From Sinomonas atrocyanea (lineage in GTDB: Bacteria > Actinomycetota > Actinomycetes > Actinomycetales > Micrococcaceae), in NCBI RefSeq assembly GCF_001577305.1, contig NZ_CP014518.1:1178001-1242000 (forward strand): a stretch of 64,000 bases of DNA. The letters are read 5' to 3'. The notes under the pieces are model-generated. The model was not told where the DNA came from and searched no databases. It saw only the letters and a list, made by a program, of their open reading frames with translations. This document shows, in pieces, positions 26,533 to 34,382 of this stretch; the first letter of the stretch is position 1; the number at the start of each line of letters is the position of its first letter. The position numbers and the translations under genes were made by a program.

Positions 26533-26580
26533 TTGACAGGACAAAGTGTGCTTCCGTAGTGTGATTTGGAGCGCTCCAAA
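26533..26580 (+). promoter_or_regulatory. Composite promoter: -35 within IolR-type site, followed by LacI palindrome
   Basis: TTGACAGGACAAA at 26533-26545 is an IolR-type site whose first six bases are a consensus -35. A TAGTGT at 26557-26562 (18-base spacer) can serve as -10. TTTGGAGCGCTCCAAA at 26565-26580 is a perfect 16-bp palindrome of LacI-operator type at the expected transcription start. Both repressors could act on the Gfo/Idh gene at 26628. Confidence 0.7.
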
Positions 26581-26627
26581 AACTCCCACCCTGCCCGGCC
26601 CCGCCGGACCCCTCGAAGGAGAGAACC

Positions 26628-27851
26628 ATGAGCAAGCCCCTCGGCGTCGCCGTCATCGGCGCAGGCATGGCCGGCAAGGCCCACGCTGCCGCCTACCGCG
26701 CCGCGAGCACCCTCTACCGGCCCACGCTCCCGGAGATCCGGCTCGTCTCGATCGGCGACGTCAACGCCGAGTTCGGGCAGGCGGCCGCGACGCGCTTCGG
26801 CTACGCCCGGCACGACTCCTCCTGGCAGGCCATCGCCGAGGCGGACGACATCGACGTCGTCTCGGTGGTCATCGCCAACTCCCTCCATCGGGAGGTCGTC
26901 GAAGGGCTCCTCGCCGCCGGCAAGCACGTCCTGTGTGAGAAGCCGCTCTCCGACTCCCTTGAGGACGCCCGCGCGATGGCCCACGCCGCGGCCGCTGCCG
27001 AGGAGCGCGGCGTCCTGGGCCGCATCGGCTTCACGTTCCGCCGCACGCCCGGCATCGCCGCCATCCGTGAGCTCATCCAGGACGGCACGCTCGGGCGTCC
27101 GCTGCACTTCTCGGGCCGCTACTGGACCGACTACGGCTGCAGCCCGCAGGCCCCCATGAGCTGGCGCTACAAGGGCGGCCCCGGCTCGGGCGCGCTCGCC
27201 GACATCGGCAGCCACCTCGCCTACGTGGGCGAGTTCCTCTGCGGGGACATCCGGTCGGTCTCCGGCGGCGAGCTCTCGACCGCCATCACCCAGCGCCCGC
27301 TCCCGCTCGGGGCCGTCTTGGGCCACGACCACGCGGCCGTCTCGGAGACGTTCGAGCCGGTGGAGAACGACGACGTCGCCTCCTTCTCGGCCGAGTTCGC
27401 CTCCTGCATCGGCTCGCTGTCTGTCTCCCGCGTCGCCGCGGGGCACCCCAACTCGCTCATGTTCGAGGTCTTCTGCGAAAACGGCGCGGCCTCCTTCGAC
27501 CAGCGCCGCCCCGCCGAGATCGGCCTCTTCCTCAACGAGGGCCCCTACGCCCAGAACGGCTACCGCCAGGTGATCCTCGGCCCCGACCACCCCTACATCG
27601 CCGGCGGCCTCGCCATGGACGCCCCGGGCGTCGGCTTCGGCCAGAACGACGCCTTCGGCTACCAGGCCCGGGCATTCCTCGAGGAGGTCGCGGGCCTGCC
27701 GGCGGCCGAGTCCCTCCCGCGCTGCGCGACGTTCGACGAGGGCGTGCGCAACATGGAGATCCTCGGCGCCGTCGCTGCCTCCGCCGCGGATGCCGGCCGC
27801 CGCGTCGAGGTCCCGTCCGCCGAGAAGCCCGCGCTCGCCGTCGTGCGCTGA
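26628..27851 (+). CDS. Gfo/Idh/MocA-family dehydrogenase
   Basis: These 407 residues begin with a Rossmann motif GVAVIGAGMAGKAHAAAYRA. The catalytic lysine is in VLCEKPLSDS near residue 104, and the active-site Asp and His in GALADIGSHLAYVGEFL near residues 193-197. It is longer than iolG, with a C-terminal domain typical of sugar/inositol dehydrogenases such as IolW/IolX-type enzymes. The AAGGAGAG precedes the ATG. The neighbouring TIM-barrel gene (27878) and the inositol-type operator suggest action on an inositol isomer or derived sugar. The substrate is not identifiable from sequence. Confidence 0.88.
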   Translation: MSKPLGVAVIGAGMAGKAHAAAYRAASTLYRPTLPEIRLVSIGDVNAEFGQAAATRFGYARHDSSWQAIAEADDIDVVSVVIANSLHREVVEGLLAAGKHVLCEKPLSDSLEDARAMAHAAAAAEERGVLGRIGFTFRRTPGIAAIRELIQDGTLGRPLHFSGRYWTDYGCSPQAPMSWRYKGGPGSGALADIGSHLAYVGEFLCGDIRSVSGGELSTAITQRPLPLGAVLGHDHAAVSETFEPVENDDVASFSAEFASCIGSLSVSRVAAGHPNSLMFEVFCENGAASFDQRRPAEIGLFLNEGPYAQNGYRQVILGPDHPYIAGGLAMDAPGVGFGQNDAFGYQARAFLEEVAGLPAAESLPRCATFDEGVRNMEILGAVAASAADAGRRVEVPSAEKPALAVVR

Positions 27852-27877
27852 GCCGACCGAAACGCTAGGAGAGAACC

Positions 27878-28897
27878 ATGAAGCTCGGCGTCTACAACGC
27901 GATCCTGCACGACCGCTCCCTGCCCGAGGCGCTCGAGGTCATTGCCGGCCTCGGCCTCACGGGCATCGAGATCAACACCGGCGGCTTCCTGCCCGCCGTG
28001 CACGTGCCCACCTTCGACCAGATCCTCGAAAGCGACACGGCCCGGGACGACTACCTCGGCCTCTTCGAGGGCACGGGCGTGGGGATCGCGGGCCTGAACT
28101 GCAACGGCAACCCGCTGCACCCCAAGCCCGAGATCGGCCGGAAGCACGCGGAGGATATCCGCCGCTCCATCCGCCTCGCCGAGCGCCTCGGCCAGCACCG
28201 CGTGGTGACCATGTCCGGCCTGCCCGGGGGAGAGCCCGGCGCGACCGTGACGAACTGGATCGTCAACGCGTGGAACTCCGCCGCCCTGGACGTCCTCGAC
28301 TACCAGTGGGGCATTGCCGCCGACTTCTGGCGCGAGACCGACCGGCTCGCCGCGGACCACGGCGTCAAGGTGGCCCTCGAGCTGCACCCGCAGAACATCG
28401 TCTTCAACACCGCAGACGTGTACCGGCTGGTGGAGCTCACGGGCGCCACCCACGTGGGCGTGGAACTGGACGCCTCGCACCTGTTCTGGCAGCAGATGGA
28501 CCCGGTCGCGGTGGTCCGCGAGCTCGGCTCCCTCGTGGTCCACGCCGCGGCGAAGGACGTGCGCGTCAACCCCGAGAACGCGAGGCTCTACGGGGTCCTC
28601 GACAATCGCTTCCGCCGGCTCTCTCCGGACGAGCCGCGGACCAACCTCGGCGGCGACGAGTGGGCCAACGAGTGGCCCAAGGACTCCGCGTGGGACTTCG
28701 TGGCCCTCGGCCGCGGGCACGACGCCGCCTACTGGGCCGAGTTCCTGTCCGCCCTGCGCGACGTGGACCCGGACATGATGGTCAACATCGAGCACGAGGA
28801 CGTCTCCCTCGGCCGGATCGAGGGCCTCGAGGTCGCCGCCGGCGTCCTGCTCGAGGCCGCACGGATGATCGGGGAGGACGCCCCAGCCCGGGTGTAG
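27878..28897 (+). CDS. Sugar phosphate isomerase/epimerase family TIM barrel
   Basis: The 339-residue protein has AP-endonuclease-2-like blocks: TGIEINTGGFLPAVH, GVKVALELHPQNIVFNTAD (metal Glu and His), GVELDASHLFWQQMDP and VVHAAAKDVRVNPENARLYG. The final NIEHEDVSLGRIEGLEVA holds another Glu and His. It follows the Gfo/Idh gene by 26 bases with its own AGGAG, so the two are cotranscribed. Such dehydrogenase plus isomerase pairs handle keto-inositols or keto-sugars. The exact reaction is unknown. Confidence 0.85.
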   Translation: MKLGVYNAILHDRSLPEALEVIAGLGLTGIEINTGGFLPAVHVPTFDQILESDTARDDYLGLFEGTGVGIAGLNCNGNPLHPKPEIGRKHAEDIRRSIRLAERLGQHRVVTMSGLPGGEPGATVTNWIVNAWNSAALDVLDYQWGIAADFWRETDRLAADHGVKVALELHPQNIVFNTADVYRLVELTGATHVGVELDASHLFWQQMDPVAVVRELGSLVVHAAAKDVRVNPENARLYGVLDNRFRRLSPDEPRTNLGGDEWANEWPKDSAWDFVALGRGHDAAYWAEFLSALRDVDPDMMVNIEHEDVSLGRIEGLEVAAGVLLEAARMIGEDAPARV

Positions 28898-28924
28898 GCC
28901 GTGCGCTGTCGCCCCCGTCCCCAT

Positions 28925-28979
28925 AAATGGTGGGTTGAGCACGGTCCGCGCCGCCGGCACCGTGCTCAGCCCACCATTT
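28925..28979 (+). terminator. Hairpin after the Gfo/Idh-isomerase operon
   Basis: A 21-base arm at 28925-28945 (AAATGGTGGGTTGAGCACGG start) pairs with 28959-28979 with only one G:U-type mismatch. The loop is 13 nt. It lies 27 bases past the stop codon. Confidence 0.8.
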
Positions 28980-29063
28980 CGACTCCGGTTCCGCCGTTGG
29001 CGCCCGACGGCGGGCTGGCGCCGCCCGGTCGACCCGGGCTTGGCCCGGTGGGAGACTGGCGCC

Positions 29064-29657
29064 ATGACGCTGAACATCACCGGCGACGCCGACGCCGACC
29101 GCCTGCTCACCGAGGACCCGCTCGCCCTGCTCATCGGCATGCTCCTGGACCAGCAGGTGCCGATGGAGACCGCGTTCGCGGGCCCGCTGAAGATCGCCCG
29201 GCGGGCGGGGACGCTGGACGCCGCCGCCCTCGCGCACACGAACCCGGACGAGTTCGCCCAGATGTTCAAGGAGCCGCCCGCGGTGCACCGCTTCCCCGGC
29301 TCCATGGCCGCCCGCGTGCAGGCGCTGTGCGCCGCGGTCGAGGACGAGTGGGGCGGCGACGCCGCGGCCCTGTGGACCCAGGGCGACCCGGACGGCGCCG
29401 AGGTGCTCCGGCGCCTGAAGAAGCTCCCGGGGTTCGGCGAGCAGAAGGCCAAGATCTTCCTCGCGCTGCTCGGCAAGCAGTACGGCTACGCCGGCGCGGG
29501 CTGGCGCGAGGCCTCCGCCCCCTACGGCGAGGACGGCTCGCACCGCAGCGTCGCGGACATCGTCTCTGCCGAGTCGCTGGCCAAGGTCCGTGAGTTCAAG
29601 CGCGCGCAGAAGGCCGCGGCGAAGGCGGGAGCGAAGGGCGCCGCCTCTCCGGCGTGA
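29064..29657 (+). CDS. HhH-GPD-type DNA base-excision repair family protein
   Basis: This 197-residue protein has PLALLIGMLLDQQVPMETAF at residues 19-38 and a helix-hairpin-helix LKKLPGFGEQKAKIFLALLG near residue 119. Both are hallmarks of the HhH-GPD fold of endonuclease III and related glycosylases. It is shorter than EndoIII and lacks the Fe-S cysteines. The catalytic Lys/Asp pattern is not obvious, which is usual for the actinobacterial HhH-GPD family annotated as Fe-S cluster assembly/repair-like. The ATG at 29064 is 10 residues before the conserved core. It is monocistronic, with a Lys/Ala-rich tail. Confidence 0.8.
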   Translation: MTLNITGDADADRLLTEDPLALLIGMLLDQQVPMETAFAGPLKIARRAGTLDAAALAHTNPDEFAQMFKEPPAVHRFPGSMAARVQALCAAVEDEWGGDAAALWTQGDPDGAEVLRRLKKLPGFGEQKAKIFLALLGKQYGYAGAGWREASAPYGEDGSHRSVADIVSAESLAKVREFKRAQKAAAKAGAKGAASPA

Positions 29658-30032
29658 TCCCGACGCCGCCGGCTGGACGGATCCTGGACGATCTGGGAGG
29701 ATCGGGCCCAGCCGGATTCCCGGCAGGACCACGCCCTCGGCAGCAGACCAGGGCATCGAGGACGCGCCGGGCGGCGCCATGAGGGGGAGCAGACGTGATC
29801 GCTGCAGTGAGCGGGGTGGCCGTGACGGCCTGCTGCGCACCCCTGCGCCCGTCTGCCCCCGCTGCCTGACCAGGCTTCCCGAACCCTGAGCCCCTCCGCG
29901 GTGCGCGGCGCCGCTGCGTGCCGATCGCCGTCCCAGGGCACCCGCAGGCCCCGCCAGGGGCAGACACCGCCACGTCATGCCCCGCGCCGGATGGGCGCGG
30001 GCCCGAAGCGATGCCGCAAAGCGAGTGCTGCC
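29658..30032 (+). other. Intergenic region with a possible 24-codon leader ORF
   Basis: There is no conserved gene in this 375-base gap. A GTG at 29795, preceded by GGGGGAG, opens a 24-residue frame ending at 29869 (reading MIAAVSGVAVTACCAPLRPS and four more residues). The CC pair recalls cysteine-responsive leader peptides of actinobacteria, but no downstream cysteine gene or attenuator is evident. It is a weak candidate only. Confidence 0.25.
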
Positions 30033-30527
30033 ATGCAGAAGACCACCCTGAACCAGATCCGTTCCTCCTTCATCAACGCCAGCCGGTCCGAGGCCGCCCG
30101 GCTCACCCCGCTGAAGGACTTCGACGAGCTCGACTGGGACGCCCTCGACGTCCTGGGCTGGCGCGATCCGAAGATGCCCCTGCGCGGCTACCTCGTGGTG
30201 CCGCAGCCGGGCGGCCGGATTGTCTCAGCCCTGCTCCGTGCGCCCGAGGGCGGGGCGCGGAAGAACCGCGCCGTGCTGTGCGACCTGTGCCGCGCCGTGG
30301 ACACGCCCAACGACGTGCTCCTGTGGGTGGCCCGCCGCGCCGGGGCATCGGGCCGCAACGGCAACACCGTCGGCACGCTCATCTGCGCCGACTTCCAGTG
30401 CAGCGCCAACGTGCGCGTCCAGCCGCCGGCGGACCCCATCAACCCGGACCCCGCCCTCGTCGTGGCCAGGCGGATCGAGGGCCTGGGCACGCGGGCCGGG
30501 CTCTTCCTCGAGAAGGTGCGCGGCTAG
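30033..30527 (+). CDS. FBP-domain (elongation factor G-binding C-terminal type) protein
   Basis: The 164-residue product is mostly an FBP_C treble-clef zinc domain. It has Cys83 and Cys86 in VLCDLCRAVDTPNDVLLW, and Cys118 and Cys123 in TLICADFQCSANVRV. An N-terminal helix (TLNQIRSSFINASRSEAARL) and LRGYLVVPQPGG are typical of actinobacterial members. Related Staphylococcus FusB-type proteins bind EF-G and confer fusidic-acid resistance. Whether this one does is unknown. The start is chosen at 30033, where homology-like sequence begins, rather than at upstream low-complexity codons. Confidence 0.82.
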   Translation: MQKTTLNQIRSSFINASRSEAARLTPLKDFDELDWDALDVLGWRDPKMPLRGYLVVPQPGGRIVSALLRAPEGGARKNRAVLCDLCRAVDTPNDVLLWVARRAGASGRNGNTVGTLICADFQCSANVRVQPPADPINPDPALVVARRIEGLGTRAGLFLEKVRG

Positions 30528-30539
30528 GGGAGGCGCCCC

Positions 30540-30571
30540 GCGCACGACGCCGGCCACCCGGCGTCGTGCGC
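30540..30571. terminator. GCACGACGCC-type hairpin between FBP gene and amino acid permease
   Basis: GCGCACGACGCCGG at 30540-30553 pairs perfectly with CCGGCGTCGTGCGC at 30558-30571, with a 4-nt loop. It lies between convergent genes and can serve both. The core GCACGACGCC recurs at several other gene ends in the window. Confidence 0.8.
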
Positions 30572-30577
30572 CGAGCC

Positions 30578-32017
30578 TCACCGCCCGCCGGGGGCGCCCG
30601 CCCGGGCGTGGCGCGGGCTGTCCGGGTTGAGCAGCGAGTGCCTGCGGGAGTAGCTGAAGTAGATCGCCAGCCCCACCACGAGCCACACCGCGAACCGCAC
30701 CCAGGTCTCCCACGGCAGGGAGATGATGAGCCAGAGCGAGAACAGGACGCCGATCGCCGGCACCACGGGCATCCACGGGGTGCGGAAGGAGCGGGGGATC
30801 TCGGGGCTGCGGTAGCGCAGCACGATCACGGCCAGGCACACCACCACGAAGGCCGAGAGGATGCCGATGTTGGTCAGCTCGGCCACGGTGTTGATGGGCA
30901 GGACGCCGGCCAGGATGGCCGAGCCGACGCCCACGATCCACGTGACCCGGGTGGGGACGTGCCGCTTGGGGTCGGTCCGGGCGAACCACTTCGGCAGCAG
31001 GCCGTCGCGGCTCATGGAGAACCACACGCGCGTGACGCCGAGCATGAACGTGAGCATCACCGTCAGGATCGAGACGATCGCACCCACGGCGATCACGTCC
31101 GCGACCGCGGGGAGCCCCACGGCGGCGAACGCGCTCGCGAAGCCGGACTTCGGGTCGATCTGGGTGTAGTTCTGCATGCCGGTGAGCACGAGGGTCGCGA
31201 GGACGTAGAGCACCATGGCGATCGCGAGCGAGTAGATGATGGCCTTTGGCATGTGCCGGGTGGCGTCGCGGGACTCCTCGGCGGCGGTGCTCATGGCGTC
31301 GTAGCCGAAGACGGCGAAGAACACCGTGGCCGCGCCGGTCATCACCCCGCCGAAGCCGAAGGGGAAGTACGGGTGGTAGTTGGCGCTGTTGATGTGGAAC
31401 ACGCCGAGGACCACGATGACCACGACGAGCAGCACCTTCAGGGCCACGACCAGCAGCTCGAACCGGCCGGTGCTCTGGATGCCGCGGGTGAGGATCCAGG
31501 CCGTGAGCAGGCACAGGATGATGGCGAAGACGTCCACCACGTGCCCGGGACCGGTGCCGGGCGCGCCGAGCATCCACGCGGGCAGGTCGACGCCGAGCTG
31601 GCCCACGAGGAAGCCGAAGTACCCGGAGATGCCGATCGCGACGACGGCGACGATGGCCGTGTACTCGAGCAGCAGGTCCCAGCCGATGAACCAGCCCACC
31701 ACCTCGCCGAGGGCCGCGTAGCCGTAGGTGTAGGCGGAGCCGGCCTTGGGGATCATCCCCGCGAACTCGGCGTAGGAGAGCGCGGCGGCCGCGCTGGCGA
31801 CGCCGGCGACGAGGAAGGAGATGAGCACGGCCGGCCCGGCCGTCTGGTGCGCGACGGCGCCGGCGAGCGAGAAGATGCCGGCGCCGATGATCCCGCCGAC
31901 GCCGATCGCGGTCAGCTGCCAGAGTCCGAGGGTCCGGGACAGGTGCCCGATGCCGGGCTCGTCCTCGATCTCACCGATTGGCTTGCGCCGGAGTATGGAC
32001 TGGTTCTTCCCTGACAT
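30578..32017 (-). CDS. APC-family amino acid permease (cationic amino acid transporter type)
   Basis: These 479 residues have 12-14 membrane segments. The APC signature is at the N-terminus (QLTAIGVGGIIGAGIFSLAG near residue 35), followed by LSYAEFAGMIPKAGSAYTYGY and FFAVFGYDAMSTAAEESRDA. This pattern matches CAT/YhdG-type permeases for basic amino acids, although substrate cannot be deduced. The family often lies near arginine or agmatine genes, but here the neighbours are unrelated. The RBS GGAGG-like is 10 bases upstream of the ATG. Confidence 0.88.
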   Translation of the reverse strand: MSGKNQSILRRKPIGEIEDEPGIGHLSRTLGLWQLTAIGVGGIIGAGIFSLAGAVAHQTAGPAVLISFLVAGVASAAAALSYAEFAGMIPKAGSAYTYGYAALGEVVGWFIGWDLLLEYTAIVAVVAIGISGYFGFLVGQLGVDLPAWMLGAPGTGPGHVVDVFAIILCLLTAWILTRGIQSTGRFELLVVALKVLLVVVIVVLGVFHINSANYHPYFPFGFGGVMTGAATVFFAVFGYDAMSTAAEESRDATRHMPKAIIYSLAIAMVLYVLATLVLTGMQNYTQIDPKSGFASAFAAVGLPAVADVIAVGAIVSILTVMLTFMLGVTRVWFSMSRDGLLPKWFARTDPKRHVPTRVTWIVGVGSAILAGVLPINTVAELTNIGILSAFVVVCLAVIVLRYRSPEIPRSFRTPWMPVVPAIGVLFSLWLIISLPWETWVRFAVWLVVGLAIYFSYSRRHSLLNPDSPRHARAGAPGGR

Positions 32018-32114
32018 CGCAGCCTCCTGGTGGTTGGCTCTCGATCCTCGGATGCTCCGCAGGGTACTCCTGTCGCGCGCTCCTGTCGCCGCCGCACCGC
32101 GCGATCCGGAGGGC

Positions 32115-33161
32115 TCACCCGGCCTGCGCGGGGCGGGCCCGGCGGACGACGGCGGGCGGCGGCGCCGTGCTGGTGCGCACCTTCAGCTCCGGGTTGAGGA
32201 GGGTGGCCGCGGCGCCGGGACCGGCCCCTCCCGGGGGCCGGCCATGGCCGGCGATCATCTCGGCCAGGAGGGCCGCGGCCACGCGCCCGGCCTCCCTGCT
32301 GGCGTTGTCCACGCTCGTGAGCCCGACGGCCCGCAGCCGGGCCGCGGGCGTGTCGTCGTACCCGGCCAGCGAGAGGTCCTCCGGGACGCGCAGGCCGAGC
32401 TCCTCCGCGGCGGAGAGCGCGCCGAGGGCCGCCATGTCGTTCACCGCGAAGACCGCGGTGGGCCGGGGCTCGGAGCGCAGAACCCCGAGCGCCGCGAGCC
32501 GGCCCGCCTCCTCGGTGCGGCCGGCCGGGACCGTGACCGCGTCGAGCCCGGCGCGGCGCGCCTCCTCCTCGAAGCCGGCCCGACGGGCATCGCCCACCGA
32601 CGTCCCGGGGTCGGCCAGGTGGGCGATCCTCGTGTGCCCCAGCCCCGTGAGGTGGCGGACCACGCGGCGGGCTCCCTCGGCGTCGTCGTTCGTGACGACG
32701 GCGGCGCCGGGCACCTGGGCGCGCGCGGCGCCGACCTGGACCACGGGCAGCGGCCCGAGCGGCGGCAGGAGCTCCTCGGCGCCGTCGAGCGTCCCCACCA
32801 GCACGAGGCCCTCGACCCGCAGCTCGAGGCAGCGCTCGGCGAGCGCGGCGCCCTCGAGGCGCCAGTCCCCGAGCAGCGGGCTCAGACCCGCCGCGTGGAG
32901 GCCGTCCGAGAGGCCCTCCACGGCGGGGACGTACCAGGGGTTGCGGAGGTCGTCGAGGATGAGTCCCACGATCCCGCTGCGGGCCGAGCCCATCGCCCGG
33001 GCGGCGGCGTTGGGCCGGTAGCCCAGCTCCTCGGCGGCCTCGAGCACGGCCCGGCGCCTGGCCTCGCTCACGTAGCCGGTACCGCGCAGCGCCAGGGAGG
33101 CGGCGGACTTCGAGACGCCTGCGCGGGCGGCGACGTCGAGGATCGTCACGGACTTCGCCAC
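32115..33161 (-). CDS. LacI-family transcriptional regulator
   Basis: The 348-residue protein starts with a GTG after AGGAG. Its HTH is VTILDVAARAGVSKSAASLAL, with hinge YRPNAAARAMGSARSGIVGL. The effector domain contains VVTNDDAEGARRVVRHLTGL, AVFAVNDMAALGALSAAEEL and LAGYDDTPAARLRAVGLTSV. A Pro/Gly-rich insertion lies near residue 300. It is divergent from the iolG-like gene at 33266, and a LacI-type palindrome sits at 33234-33247. It probably represses that gene. Confidence 0.88.
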   Translation of the reverse strand: MAKSVTILDVAARAGVSKSAASLALRGTGYVSEARRRAVLEAAEELGYRPNAAARAMGSARSGIVGLILDDLRNPWYVPAVEGLSDGLHAAGLSPLLGDWRLEGAALAERCLELRVEGLVLVGTLDGAEELLPPLGPLPVVQVGAARAQVPGAAVVTNDDAEGARRVVRHLTGLGHTRIAHLADPGTSVGDARRAGFEEEARRAGLDAVTVPAGRTEEAGRLAALGVLRSEPRPTAVFAVNDMAALGALSAAEELGLRVPEDLSLAGYDDTPAARLRAVGLTSVDNASREAGRVAAALLAEMIAGHGRPPGGAGPGAAATLLNPELKVRTSTAPPPAVVRRARPAQAG

Positions 33162-33175
33162 GGCACTCCTTCATG

Positions 33176-33247
33176 TTTGTCAGGACAAATCTTGACCGGC
33201 CGCAGGGGGACAGGGATACTCTAGACCTCACTGTTGGAACGTTCCCA
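33176..33247 (+). promoter_or_regulatory. IolR palindrome, promoter and LacI palindrome upstream of the third Gfo/Idh gene
   Basis: TTTGTCAGGACAAA at 33176-33189 is the perfect IolR-type dyad. TTGACC at 33192-33197 and GATACT at 33215-33220 (17-base spacer) make a good promoter. TTGGAACGTTCCCA at 33234-33247, with a perfect 10-bp core, overlaps the expected start region. The order IolR site, promoter, LacI site resembles the one at 26533-26580. Confidence 0.7.
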
Positions 33248-33265
33248 TACACGAAGGAGTGCCGC

Positions 33266-34303
33266 ATGAAGGCCATCACCCTGGGGCTCGTCGGCGTCGG
33301 CCGCATCGGCGCTATGCATGCCCGCACCATCGCTGCCCTCGCCCCTGCCTTCGCCCGACGCGGGGTCGGGCTCCGCCTGGCCCTCACGGACGTCGCCGAG
33401 GACCACGCCCGCGCCGTCGCCGGCGAGGTCGGGGCCGACTTCGTCCCCGGGGGCGCCCCGGGCCTCATCGCCCACGGCGTGGACGCCCTCGTCGTCGCGA
33501 CCGGGACGCAAACGCACCCCGAGCTCATCCGCGCCGGGGTGGACGCCGGCATCCCGGTGTTCTGCGAGAAGCCGGTGGCCGGCTCGGTCGCGGACTCCCT
33601 GCCCGTCCTCGAGTACATCGCGGCGAGGGGCGGCGTGGTGCAGATCGGCCACCAGCGCCGCTTCGACGCCGGTTACCTCGAGGCCAAGCGCCGCCTGGAT
33701 GCCGGGGAGATCGGCTGGATCCACTCGCTGCGCGCCGTGACCGGGGACATGGCCCCGCCGCCGGTCGAGTTCCTCGCCACGTCCGGCGGCCTCTTCCGCG
33801 ACTGCTCCGTGCACGACTTCGACATCCTGCGCTGGCTCACCGGCCGCGAGATCACCGAGGTCTATGCCAAGGGGTCCAACAACGGCGACCCGGCGATCGG
33901 CGAGGTCGGGGACGTGGACACGGCGCTCGCCGTCGTCACGTTCGACGACGGCACCGTGGGCACCGTCGCCGCGACCCGCTACAACGGGGCCGGGCACGAT
34001 GTGCGCCTGGAGATCCAGGGCTCGGAGTCCTCGGTCATGGTGGGCCTGGACGAGAAGACGGCGCTGCGCTCCACCGAGCCCGGCGTGGCGTTCCCCGCGG
34101 GGGAGACCCACAGGACCTTCGCCGAGCGGTTCGCCGCCGCCTACCGCGCCGAGCTCGCCGCGTTCGTCGAGCTCGTCCTCGGCGAGCGGGAGAACCCCTG
34201 CACGCCCGAGGACGCCGTCGCCGCCTCCCGCGTGGCCGACGCCGCGCGGGAGTCCCTCGAGACCGGCGCCCCCGTGAGGGTGGCGGTTGCCGCGCGCGCC
34301 TGA
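33266..34303 (+). CDS. Gfo/Idh/MocA-family inositol-type dehydrogenase
   Basis: Typical of IolG-like enzymes, the 345-residue protein has GLVGVGRIGAMHARTIAALA at the N-terminus. The catalytic Lys is in PVFCEKPVAGSV near residue 100, and FRDCSVHDFDILRWLTGREI carries the Asp/His pair near 177-181. The QIGHQRRFDAGYLEAKRRLD block is common to inositol 2-dehydrogenases. The preceding AAGGAG sets the ATG at 33266. It stands alone, under IolR- and LacI-type operators, and may oxidise a second inositol isomer such as scyllo- or D-chiro-inositol. It may equally be the main iolG. Confidence 0.88.
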   Translation: MKAITLGLVGVGRIGAMHARTIAALAPAFARRGVGLRLALTDVAEDHARAVAGEVGADFVPGGAPGLIAHGVDALVVATGTQTHPELIRAGVDAGIPVFCEKPVAGSVADSLPVLEYIAARGGVVQIGHQRRFDAGYLEAKRRLDAGEIGWIHSLRAVTGDMAPPPVEFLATSGGLFRDCSVHDFDILRWLTGREITEVYAKGSNNGDPAIGEVGDVDTALAVVTFDDGTVGTVAATRYNGAGHDVRLEIQGSESSVMVGLDEKTALRSTEPGVAFPAGETHRTFAERFAAAYRAELAAFVELVLGERENPCTPEDAVAASRVADAARESLETGAPVRVAVAARA

Positions 34304-34320
34304 GCGCGCCGCTGTCGGCG

Positions 34321-34372
34321 AGCACGACGCCGGCGGGCCGCCTCCCGTAAGGCGACCCGCCGGCGTCGTGCT
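34321..34372. terminator. Hairpin between the Gfo/Idh gene and the PHP hydrolase
   Basis: The 22-base arm 34321-34342 (starting AGCACGACGCCGGCGGG) pairs with 34351-34372 with one mismatch and an 8-nt loop. It begins with the recurring GCACGACGCC core and separates convergent genes. Confidence 0.82.
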
Positions 34373-34382
34373 TCCGGTGGTG

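Noticed and set aside
29901..30032. Extended start for the FBP-domain protein
   Set aside because: The added residues are Arg/Pro-rich low complexity with no ribosome site; the conserved core begins at 30033.
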